From positions 1,054,001 to 1,118,000 of the forward strand of contig NZ_AP018448.1 in assembly GCF_030294945.1 (NCBI RefSeq): a DNA stretch of 64,000 nucleotides. Direction: 5' to 3'. The stretch comes from Streptomyces graminofaciens (GTDB lineage: Bacteria > Actinomycetota > Actinomycetes > Streptomycetales > Streptomycetaceae). Positions 1-6,876 of the stretch are shown here, one piece after another (positions within the stretch are counted from its first letter, which is position 1; each line of letters starts with the position of its first letter). A model generated the notes under the pieces. That model was not told where the DNA came from and searched no databases. It saw nothing but the letters and a program-made list of their open reading frames with translations. The translations under genes and the position numbers were made by a program.

Positions 1-635
1 TCGAGCATGAAGATGGTGATGCCGCCGGTGCTCATCAGCCGCAGCGCGACCGCGTAGAAGATCCGCAGCTCACCGGCCCCGTCGATCCGGGCCGCCTCCA
101 TCAGTTCGGTGGGCACCGAACTGTCGGCGTACACCTTGCCGAGGTAGACCCCGAACGGGTTGATGAAGTACGGGATGAGCACCGACCAGATGGTGTTGGT
201 GATCCCGATCTCGGAGAACACCAGGTACAGCGGGAAGGCCAGCAGGGTGCTCGGCAGCAGCGAGGCGCCGACGATGACCGCGAAGAGCGCGCCCCGGCCG
301 CGGAAGCCGAACTTCGACAGGCCGTACCCGGCGGCGAGCGAGATGAGGGTGGAACCGGCCGCGCCGAGGGTGGAGTAGAGGACGGAGTTGCCCAGCCAGC
401 GGACGAACACCCCGTCGTGGTAGGTCCAGATGTCCTGGAGGTTGTCGCCCAGGTGGTTGGAGGAGAACCACAGTCCGAACGTGGAGTAGAGGTCGGTCTG
501 GTCCTTGGTCGCGGAGACGATCAGGAACCAGGTCGGGGCGAGCGAGTAGAGCAGGAAGATCACCAGCAGACCGGTGGTGAGCACCACCGCGCGGCGGGAG
601 GGCCGTACGCCGCCCCCGGAGGCAACACTGCTCAT
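1..635 (-). CDS. Carbohydrate ABC transporter permease, MalG-like (partial)
   Basis: Inner-membrane permease of a binding-protein-dependent sugar importer. The ATG at 635 overlaps the stop of the upstream permease (ATGA), so translation is coupled. About 211 residues are visible; the 3' end lies beyond the left edge. A first membrane helix follows the basic N-terminus (VVLTTGLLVIFLLYSLAPTW), and the cytoplasmic EAA loop that contacts the ATPase is present as EAARIDGAGELRIFY near residue 180. This is the usual MalG half of a MalFG pair. No ATP-binding subunit is seen in the window; streptomycete sugar importers often share one ATPase (MsiK type), which is an inference here. Confidence 0.93.
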   Translation of the reverse strand, partial: MSSVASGGGVRPSRRAVVLTTGLLVIFLLYSLAPTWFLIVSATKDQTDLYSTFGLWFSSNHLGDNLQDIWTYHDGVFVRWLGNSVLYSTLGAAGSTLISLAAGYGLSKFGFRGRGALFAVIVGASLLPSTLLAFPLYLVFSEIGITNTIWSVLIPYFINPFGVYLGKVYADSSVPTELMEAARIDGAGELRIFYAVALRLMSTGGITIFML

Positions 636-1597
636 GACATCTTCCTGTTCGTGGCGCGGTAGAAGACGAAGGCGAGGATGCCGGTGACGACGGCCAGAAC
701 CAGGGACTCGGCGGCGGCGTACTGGTAGTCGCCGACCTTGAAGGCCTTGTCGTAGATCTCCATCATCGGCGTGAAGTCCGTGTTGATGGACTCCGGTGCG
801 ATCTGCCGCATGATCAGCGGCTCGCCGAACAGCTGGAGCCGGCTGATCAGCGAGAACATGCCGGTCAGCACCAGGATCCCGGTGATGTTGGGCACCTTGA
901 TCGACCAGGCGATCCGCCACTCCCGGGCCCCGTCCAGCCGGGCCGCCTCGTACAGCTCGCGGGGCAGCGCCTGCAGCGAGGCGGAGATAAGGATCATGTT
1001 GAAGCCGATCCCCTGCCAGGTGAGCAGATTGCCCAGCGAGAGATAGGTGTTGAGGCCGCCGAAGAAGGTGATCTGCGTGCCTGCGCGTTCCGCGATGTCC
1101 AGCAGCGGGCTGCCCGTCGGGCTGTAGAGGAACAGCCACATCAGGGTGGAGACCACGGCGGGGATGACGTACGGGATGAGCAGCGCCGCTCGGAAGAAAC
1201 GCACCGCGCGGGCGGCCACCCCGTCGAGCAGGAGGGCCAGCAGCAGGGCGATGCCGAGCATCACCGTGATCTGCACCGCGCCGAACAGCAGGGTGCGCCC
1301 CATGCTCGCCCAGAACGCGCTGTCACCCAGGACCGAGGCGAAGTTGGCGAAGCCCGTGTAGACGACCCGTGTCGGGCCGAAGCCGAGACCGGTGCCCTTC
1401 TTCTCGTACAGGCTCTGGCTGAAGGCGTAGCCGATCGGCACGACGTAGGTGGCCAGGAAGCCCAGCAGGAAGGGGAGCATGAACAGCAGCCCCTTGTAGG
1501 CTCCCCGTCTCCCGGCCCGGCGGGGGGAGGTCCGCCGGGCCGGGGAGTCGGTCGCGACCTTCGCCGGTCGCGTCAGGGTGGACACGGGTGTCTCCAA
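632..1597 (-). CDS. Carbohydrate ABC transporter permease, MalF-like
   Basis: First permease of the sugar importer, 321 residues, the usual length for MalF-type proteins of Gram-positives. After a basic N-terminal tail it shows about six membrane helices, beginning with LLFMLPFLLGFLATYVVPIG near residue 37, and the EAA loop EAARLDGAREWRIAWSIKVP about two thirds along. It lies 34 bp after the binding-protein gene and overlaps the next permease by 4 bp, so the three genes form one operon read leftwards. The substrate cannot be told from the sequence; the neighbouring 2-hydroxyacid dehydrogenase suggests a sugar or sugar acid. Confidence 0.93.
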   Translation of the reverse strand: METPVSTLTRPAKVATDSPARRTSPRRAGRRGAYKGLLFMLPFLLGFLATYVVPIGYAFSQSLYEKKGTGLGFGPTRVVYTGFANFASVLGDSAFWASMGRTLLFGAVQITVMLGIALLLALLLDGVAARAVRFFRAALLIPYVIPAVVSTLMWLFLYSPTGSPLLDIAERAGTQITFFGGLNTYLSLGNLLTWQGIGFNMILISASLQALPRELYEAARLDGAREWRIAWSIKVPNITGILVLTGMFSLISRLQLFGEPLIMRQIAPESINTDFTPMMEIYDKAFKVGDYQYAAAESLVLAVVTGILAFVFYRATNRKMS

Positions 1598-1631
1598 GTA
1601 AGAAGTGAGTCGGCTGTCTCCGGGGCGGGGC

Positions 1632-2960
1632 TCAGTTGCCCGCGACGGCCTTGATGCCCTTGTCGTTGAGGTCGTCGACGGTCCACTTCTCGATGCTCGT
1701 GAGCATCTCCTTGACCGTGATCTCCTTCTTCATGACCTTGCCCCACTGCTTCTGCATCTCGGAGTACATGGCCGCGTAGTTCGGGCCGTACTGCCACTGC
1801 TCGCCGACCCGGGAGGCGGCGGTCGTGATCACCTCGGCGCTGTCGGACTCGCCGTTGAACATCTCGGTGGGGATGATCTTGTCGACGTACGGGGAGACGT
1901 CCGGGACCGCAGGGAAGAGGCCGGACTTGGAGGCGGGGTCGGTGAGCGTGGTCAGCGACTCCTTGCTGCTGGACAGCCAGGCGGCGAACTCGGCGGCGCG
2001 GTCCGGGTACTTGCATCCCTTGAGCACGGCCAGGACGTCGAAGTTGCTGGAGGTCCGCGGCTTCGCGGTGTCGAAGACCGGTGAGTCCGCGAGCTGCCAC
2101 TTGCCCTTCGACTTGGGGAAGTTGGTGTCGTAGATCGGCAGCTGCCAGGTCGACGTCGTCATCGCGATGGTCGTCCCGAGGTCCCAGGTCTTGAAGACGC
2201 CCGGGTCGGCGTAGGAGGCGTTGGAGGCGAGGTCGTTGTCGACCAGCCGCTGGACGATGTCTCCGGCCTTCAGCGCCTCGGGCGAGGTGAAGTCGACGAC
2301 CCAGTGGTCGCCGTCCACCTTGTACCACTGGGCACCCGCCTCCCAGGACAGGTCGACCAGCGTGCTCGGGTCCTCACCGGCCATGTTGAAGATCTTGACC
2401 TTCTCGTCCTTCTTCTGCGCCTTCTTGCCGGCCGCGATCAGGTCGTCCCAGGTCTTCGGCGCCTCGATGCCGTACTTCTCGAACAGGTCCGCGCGATAGG
2501 CGGTGAACAGCGGTGAGGAACCCATGGGGATACCGAAGGTGGTGCCGCCGGGGCTGACCGCGTTCCACGCGGCGGCCGTGTACTTGCCCTTGTACGGCCC
2601 GGCGACCTTGGTGACATCGGTGAGCAGACCGTCCGCGGCGAAGTTCGCCAGGTTCATCCCGTCCATCTTCGACAGACAGGGAGCGGTGCCGGCGTTCACC
2701 GCGGCGCGCAGCTTCTGGTAGGCCGTCTCGCCCGCGGGGTTCACGAACTTGACCTGGGTGTCGGGGTGCGCCTTGTTCCACACCTTGGTCTGGGCCTCTA
2801 TCCCGTCGGTCCAGCTCCAGAACTCCAGGGTGACCTTGCCCTTGGTGGCCTTCGCGGCGGAATCGGATCCGGAGTCGCCGCCCCCACAGGCAGCCAGCAG
2901 AAGGGACAGGGACGCCGCGGCGGCCGCTGCGGCGAGGGCTCTGGCACGGAACTGGGACAT
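1632..2960 (-). CDS. Extracellular sugar-binding lipoprotein of ABC importer
   Basis: Solute-binding protein of family 1, 442 residues. The N-terminus is a lipoprotein signal: basic residues, an Ala/Leu-rich core, then the lipobox LAAC with Cys25 as the acylated residue, followed by a Gly/Ser/Asp linker. The mature part begins KVTLEFWSWTDG, typical of sugar binders, and keeps the long Trp- and Tyr-rich C-terminal lobe. It is the first gene of the importer operon and is probably the most strongly expressed. It would capture the sugar outside the membrane and deliver it to the two permeases. The ligand is unknown. Confidence 0.93.
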   Translation of the reverse strand: MSQFRARALAAAAAAASLSLLLAACGGGDSGSDSAAKATKGKVTLEFWSWTDGIEAQTKVWNKAHPDTQVKFVNPAGETAYQKLRAAVNAGTAPCLSKMDGMNLANFAADGLLTDVTKVAGPYKGKYTAAAWNAVSPGGTTFGIPMGSSPLFTAYRADLFEKYGIEAPKTWDDLIAAGKKAQKKDEKVKIFNMAGEDPSTLVDLSWEAGAQWYKVDGDHWVVDFTSPEALKAGDIVQRLVDNDLASNASYADPGVFKTWDLGTTIAMTTSTWQLPIYDTNFPKSKGKWQLADSPVFDTAKPRTSSNFDVLAVLKGCKYPDRAAEFAAWLSSSKESLTTLTDPASKSGLFPAVPDVSPYVDKIIPTEMFNGESDSAEVITTAASRVGEQWQYGPNYAAMYSEMQKQWGKVMKKEITVKEMLTSIEKWTVDDLNDKGIKAVAGN

Positions 2961-3067
2961 CGGTCCTCCACGAACGGAAACAGGACGGCGCTGAGGGTGG
3001 GGGAACCGGCGCGGTCAGCGGTGAGGCAGGGAAGGCGGGTACGCGGTGGCTCTTCCCGAGGGGCAGT

Positions 3068-3075
3068 AACCGGTT
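3068..3075. promoter_or_regulatory. Palindrome AACCGGTT, candidate operator
   Basis: Perfect 8-bp palindrome AACCGGTT within the sequence GTAACCGGTT. A related GTAACCG lies at 3275-3281, at the same position relative to the divergent promoter, so one sugar-responsive repressor could control both directions. No regulator gene is adjacent. Confidence 0.35.
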
Positions 3076-3082
3076 GTTGTGG

Positions 3083-3112
3083 ACCGTAGGGCGTGAGCAG
3101 CCCGAACCACAA
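3083..3112 (-). promoter_or_regulatory. Candidate promoter of sugar importer operon
   Basis: On the minus strand TTGTGG (3107-3112) and TACGGT (3083-3088) are spaced 18 bp, a plausible -35/-10 pair 120 bp before the binding-protein start. The palindrome AACCGGTT at 3068-3075 lies just downstream of the -10, a position where a repressor would block initiation. Confidence 0.4.
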
Positions 3113-3244
3113 GAGGGGAGTCCGGTTTGTTTCGTCTAACTTTCAACAGCGTTACCCAGCGACCCCACTCGACCTGCACTTTTTTCTACCTGGGTCACTT
3201 TGAGTAAGCACCATTCTCGAGCGAGCAACCCGTCGCGGTGAGCA

Positions 3245-3281
3245 TTGACCTAAGGGGTGATGCTCTCTAGCGTGGTAACCG
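3245..3281 (+). promoter_or_regulatory. Candidate promoter and operator of hydroxyacid dehydrogenase
   Basis: TTGACC (3245-3250), 17 bp, TAGCGT (3268-3273) is a good streptomycete -35/-10 pair. It is followed at once by GTAACCG (3275-3281), the same half-site as in the palindrome at 3068 near the divergent importer promoter. The 380-bp region between the two genes holds nothing else recognised. Confidence 0.5.
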
Positions 3282-3341
3282 TTTTCCTCACTGAGGCCCG
3301 ATCCGGCCTCTTCCCCGCCCCCGAGCCCAAGCAGGAGCGCC

Positions 3342-4355
3342 ATGCCCCCGCAACCGCTTCCCTCCGCCGTGTTCGCCATGGACCCGATGCATCTGCCGGA
3401 GCTCTTCCCGTCGCCGCTCATGACGCGGCTGCGACAGCTCGTGACGGTCGACCCCGGCCTCGTCGTCCAGGACTTCACCGATCCGGCGGCCGTCCGGGCA
3501 CTGGCGCGGGCCGAGGTGCTGATCACCGGCTGGGGCTGTCCGCACCTCGGCGCGGACGTACTGGCCGCGGCGCCCCGGCTGCGGACCGTGCTGCACGCGG
3601 CCGGCAGTGTGCGCAGCCTGATCGGCGACGCCGTCTGGGAGCGAGGGGTCACCGTCTCCAGCGCCGTCCGGGCCAACGCGCTTCCCGTCGCCGAGTACAC
3701 GCTCGCCGCGATCCTGTTCGCCGGCAAGGACGCCTTCGGGCTCCGGGAGCGCTTCCGGACCGAGCACGCCTACCCCGCACCGGACGAGTACCTGGCCGTC
3801 GGCAACCTGGGCCGACGGGTCGGCATCATCGGCGCGTCACGCGTGGGCCGCCGAGTGCTGGAACTGCTGCGGCCCTTCGACCTCTCGGCCGGCCTGTACG
3901 ACCCGTACGTGGACGAGGCCGAGGCGACGGCGCTCGGCGCGGTGTCACTGTCTCTCGACGAACTGCTGCGTACGAGCGACGTCGTCAGTGTGCACGCGCC
4001 CGACACACCGGAGACCCACCGGATGCTCAGCCGCGAACGGCTGGCGCTGATTCCCGACGGCGGCGTACTGATCAACACCTCGCGCGGTGCCCTCGTTGAC
4101 CCCGAGGCCCTCACCGACGAGCTGGTCGGCGGCCGGATCAGCGCGGTGCTCGACGTCACCGAACCGGAGCCGCTGCCCGCGGACTCCCCCCTCTACCGCC
4201 TGCCCAACGTCTTCCTCACCCCGCACATCGCGGGCTCCCTCGGCAACGAGCTGGCGCGCCTCGGCGGCACCGTCGTGGAGGAACTCGAACGACTCGCCGC
4301 CGGGCTGCCGCTCTCGCACGGCGTCCGTCGGGGGGAGCTTGCGATCAGCGCATGA
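3342..4355 (+). CDS. D-isomer-specific 2-hydroxyacid dehydrogenase
   Basis: NAD-dependent dehydrogenase of the 2-hydroxyacid family, 337 residues. The Rossmann fingerprint is altered but visible: VGIIGASRVGRRVLELL near residue 163, followed by the conserved region SDVVSVHAPDTPETHRML and INTSRGALVDPEAL. The catalytic Arg lies in the NTSRGALVD segment, the Glu in LDVTEPEPLP, and the His in LTPHIAGSLGNE. The start at 3342 has the upstream AGGAG. It diverges from the sugar importer, so it probably acts on a keto- or hydroxy-acid derived from the imported sugar. The usual GxGxxG is degenerate (GASRVG), but this occurs in this subgroup. Confidence 0.88.
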   Translation: MPPQPLPSAVFAMDPMHLPELFPSPLMTRLRQLVTVDPGLVVQDFTDPAAVRALARAEVLITGWGCPHLGADVLAAAPRLRTVLHAAGSVRSLIGDAVWERGVTVSSAVRANALPVAEYTLAAILFAGKDAFGLRERFRTEHAYPAPDEYLAVGNLGRRVGIIGASRVGRRVLELLRPFDLSAGLYDPYVDEAEATALGAVSLSLDELLRTSDVVSVHAPDTPETHRMLSRERLALIPDGGVLINTSRGALVDPEALTDELVGGRISAVLDVTEPEPLPADSPLYRLPNVFLTPHIAGSLGNELARLGGTVVEELERLAAGLPLSHGVRRGELAISA

Positions 4356-4373
4356 AAAAGCGCATGAAAAGAC

Positions 4374-4403
4374 GTCGGCCCGGCCGATTCCGGCCGGGCC
4401 GAC
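4374..4403. terminator. Bidirectional terminator hairpin
   Basis: Perfect 13-bp GC stem (GTCGGCCCGGCCG at 4374-4386 pairing with 4391-4403) with loop ATTC, placed between convergent genes ending at 4355 and 4423. An A-rich run lies just before it (a T-run on the minus strand), so it is best suited to the minus-strand transcript. Confidence 0.8.
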
Positions 4404-4422
4404 GAGCGAGGAACGGTGTACG

Positions 4423-5397
4423 TCAGGCGACGTCCAGCACGATCTTGCCGCGGACCCGTCCGGTCTGGCTGAGGCGGAGGGCGTCAGCGGCCTCGGCCAG
4501 GGGCAGCACGCGGTCGATGTGGACCGTGAGGTCGCCGGCGTCGGCGAGAGACGCGAGGGCGGCGAGGTCCTCGGGAACGGGCTGGGTCCACACCTGGTGT
4601 CCGCCGAGCCGGGTGACCTCGGGGTCGACGATCGAGGCGACCCGGGAGGGGTCCTTCAACAGCTTCTGGGAGACGGCGACGGCGTCACCGCCCACGCAGT
4701 CCACGGCCGCGTCGATGCCCTCGGGGGCCAGCTCCCGCACCCGCTCGACCAGACCGTCGCCGTAGACGACGGGCTCGGCGCCCAGCGAGCGCAGGAACTC
4801 GTGGTTGCGTTCGCTGGCTGTACCGATGACCCGAGCGCCCTGGGCGACGGCGATCTGCACGGCGAGGGAGCCGACACCGCCGGCCGCCGCGTGGACCAGG
4901 ACCGTCTCACCCGCCCCGGCGCCCACCCGGGTCAGTGACTGCAGCGCGGTGAGTCCTACGAGCGGGAGGCCGGCCGCCTGCTGCCAGGTCAGCGAGGCGG
5001 GCTTGCGCGCGATGGTGTGCACGGGCGCGGCGACGAACTCCGCGTAGGTGCCGTACTGCACCTGGTCCGTGCGGACGTAACCGAACACCTCGTCCCCGAC
5101 GGAGAAATGCGTGACGTCCGGGCCGACGGCCTCGACCACACCGGCGACGTCGAAGCCGGGCACGAGCGGCAGGCTGACCTTCAGGATCGAGTCGAGGTGC
5201 CCGGCCAGGACGTGCCAGTCGACCGGGTTGACCCCAGCGGCCTTCACCCGTACCAGCACCGAGCCGGGACCCGCTTCGGGCTTGTCGATCTCCGTCAGCT
5301 GCAGGGTCTCGGGGCCGCCGTACTGCTGGGCGACGACCGCTCGCATACGTCCCTCGCCCTGCGCACCGGGCAGACGGCTGTCGATGTGGGTCGTCAT
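4423..5397 (-). CDS. NADP-dependent oxidoreductase, quinone reductase / MDR type
   Basis: Medium-chain dehydrogenase/reductase of the zinc-free quinone oxidoreductase type, about 324 residues. GroES-like N-terminal domain (MRAVVAQQYGGPETLQLTEI), then the nucleotide-binding motif VLVHAAAGGVGSLAVQIAVA and the C-terminal SGRVRGKIVLDV-like ending (TGRVRGKIVLDVA). The ATG at 5397 is chosen because GAGGAG sits 6-8 bp upstream; an ATG further up at 5451 has no such site. It would reduce quinones or enones with NADPH. It diverges from a MerR regulator, and the promoter between them has MerR-type spacing, so it is probably that regulator's target. Confidence 0.9.
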   Translation of the reverse strand: MTTHIDSRLPGAQGEGRMRAVVAQQYGGPETLQLTEIDKPEAGPGSVLVRVKAAGVNPVDWHVLAGHLDSILKVSLPLVPGFDVAGVVEAVGPDVTHFSVGDEVFGYVRTDQVQYGTYAEFVAAPVHTIARKPASLTWQQAAGLPLVGLTALQSLTRVGAGAGETVLVHAAAGGVGSLAVQIAVAQGARVIGTASERNHEFLRSLGAEPVVYGDGLVERVRELAPEGIDAAVDCVGGDAVAVSQKLLKDPSRVASIVDPEVTRLGGHQVWTQPVPEDLAALASLADAGDLTVHIDRVLPLAEAADALRLSQTGRVRGKIVLDVA

Positions 5398-5457
5398 GTC
5401 AGAACTCCTCTTGATCCGTGCCTGGTCCGTGGCGCCCGGTCCGCCGGGCACGGCATT

Positions 5458-5489
5458 AGGCTAGAACCTCACATCAATGTCAGAGGCAA
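5458..5489 (-). promoter_or_regulatory. MerR-type promoter with long spacer
   Basis: On the minus strand TTGCCT (5484-5489) and TAGCCT (5458-5463) are separated by 20 bp, longer than the normal 17 and typical of MerR-activated promoters. The spacer holds an imperfect dyad CCTC...ACATTGATGT...GAGG. It points at the oxidoreductase gene. Confidence 0.6.
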
Positions 5490-5533
5490 GTCCCTGCGCA
5501 GAGGGTGCGGAGGGTCACAGCCGGGAGGACGAC

Positions 5534-5911
5534 ATGCGCATCGGGGAGCTGGCATCACGGTCCGGAGTCAGCGTCCGGTCCCTGCGGTACTACGAGGAGC
5601 AGGGGCTGCTCACGAGCACCCGCAGCGCCGGTGGACAGCGGCACTACACGGACACCGACGCGGAGCGGGTCGCATTCGTCCAGCGGTTGTTCGCCGCCGG
5701 GCTGTCCAGCCGCACCATCGTGGAGCTGTTGCCCTGCGTCGAGGCACCCAGTGAGCGGAACTCCGACGCCGCGCTGGCGCGCATGGAGCAAGAACACGAC
5801 CGGCTGAGCCGGCACATCGCCGACCTCGTGCGTACGCGGGACGCACTGGACGCGGCGATGACCTCGGCACGGGCACATCGCGAGGCCCTGCGGACAGCGG
5901 CGCCCGACTGA
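5534..5911 (+). CDS. MerR family transcriptional regulator
   Basis: Short MerR regulator of 125 residues. The winged helix starts at the first residues (MRIGELASRSGVSVRSLRYY) and has the usual E-Q-GLL turn, followed by a helical coiled coil (LARMEQEHDRLSRHIADLV). There is no long C-terminal sensor domain and few cysteines, so metal sensing is unlikely. The start at 5534 is preceded by GGGAGGAC. It diverges from the oxidoreductase and probably controls it by twisting the 20-bp-spacer promoter between them; the inducing signal is unknown. Confidence 0.93.
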   Translation: MRIGELASRSGVSVRSLRYYEEQGLLTSTRSAGGQRHYTDTDAERVAFVQRLFAAGLSSRTIVELLPCVEAPSERNSDAALARMEQEHDRLSRHIADLVRTRDALDAAMTSARAHREALRTAAPD

Positions 5912-5942
5912 CCCGACGCGGGCGGCCCGGACTCGTCGGCGC

Positions 5943-6755
5943 TCAGGCCCCCGCGCCGGGCCCTCCCAGTCGTTGCGGGGCCGCTTCCACCACCCGCTCC
6001 TCTATCCGGTGCACCGCGGCCCGCAGGTCGTCCAGATGCCGACGCGCCACTTCCTGTGCGGACATGACCGACTTGCGCCAGGTCACGTTGACGCACCCCA
6101 GCACCTCGCCGTGTACACGGATCGGGACGGCGATCGAGTTGCGGCCGTCGAAGTCGTACTCCGGCGCGCGCACGCTGTACCCGCGTGACCGGGTGGTCGC
6201 CAGCAGTTGACGCAGCCACCTGGGGTCGTGGGCGTACTCGTTGCCCGGGACGTCGTGGTCGCGCAGGCGCCGCAGGACCGCTTCCCGCTCACGCTCGGGG
6301 CAGAAGGCGACGTAGGCCCGGCCCGAGGCGCCGAGCAGCATGTGGGAGCGGAAGCCGACGGGGGCGACGGGGACGACCTCGTCGAAGTAGGCCTTCGGGC
6401 TGTTCGTGTCGATCGTCTCCATGTAGTCCAGCCGCGGCACGGTCAGCACGGAGGGCCACATCACGCGTTCGCACAGCTCTTCCAGGACCTGCGACGCCAA
6501 CTCGCCGAGCCACTCGGCGTCGTCGTACGGGGCGCGCTGCGGTCGGAGGCTCGCGATGAACGCCCCGTCGGCGAGCCGCTGCCACACCAGGCCCTGCTCG
6601 TTGCAGGTGTGCAGGATGCGGAGCAGCGTGGCCTTGGGGATGCCGGTCACCTGGTGCAGATCGTGCAGGCTCGCGGCGCGCATCTCCTGCAGGGTCCGCA
6701 GCACCCGCAGGCCGCGCTCCAGAGAGCTGATCGTCTTCACCTGATAGTTCCGCAC
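5943..6755 (-). CDS. IclR family transcriptional regulator
   Basis: IclR-type regulator of about 270 residues. N-terminal winged helix: SLERGLRVLRTLQEM, ASLHDLHQVTGIPKATLLRIL; C-terminal effector domain with GASGRAYVAFCPEREREAVL. The GTG at 6755 is chosen: the helix-turn-helix starts right after it and a GAGGGCGGG lies upstream. An in-frame ATG at 6887 would run across the divergent promoter and the next gene's start. It faces the acetoacetyl-CoA synthetase/carboxylase operon and a perfect dyad lies between them, so it is probably the pathway-specific regulator sensing a substrate or intermediate. Confidence 0.88.
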   Translation of the reverse strand: MRNYQVKTISSLERGLRVLRTLQEMRAASLHDLHQVTGIPKATLLRILHTCNEQGLVWQRLADGAFIASLRPQRAPYDDAEWLGELASQVLEELCERVMWPSVLTVPRLDYMETIDTNSPKAYFDEVVPVAPVGFRSHMLLGASGRAYVAFCPEREREAVLRRLRDHDVPGNEYAHDPRWLRQLLATTRSRGYSVRAPEYDFDGRNSIAVPIRVHGEVLGCVNVTWRKSVMSAQEVARRHLDDLRAAVHRIEERVVEAAPQRLGGPGAGA

Positions 6756-6790
6756 AGGACCCGCCCTCACCTGCGGAGATGCCGACCGGA

Positions 6791-6805
6791 TTTCACTGGG
6801 TGAAA
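6791..6805. promoter_or_regulatory. IclR-type operator TTTCAC-TGG-GTGAAA
   Basis: Perfect 6-bp inverted repeat TTTCAC/GTGAAA with a 3-bp centre, in the short gap between the IclR gene and the carboxylase operon. Dyads of this size are usual for IclR regulators. Its placement between the two starts suggests control in both directions. Confidence 0.6.
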
Positions 6806-6876
6806 AGTTAGCAGCCGATGGTTGCCCGGTCCATGGCCAGTCGTGGACCGTTCGTTCCGTGACGCGAGGAGGCGAC

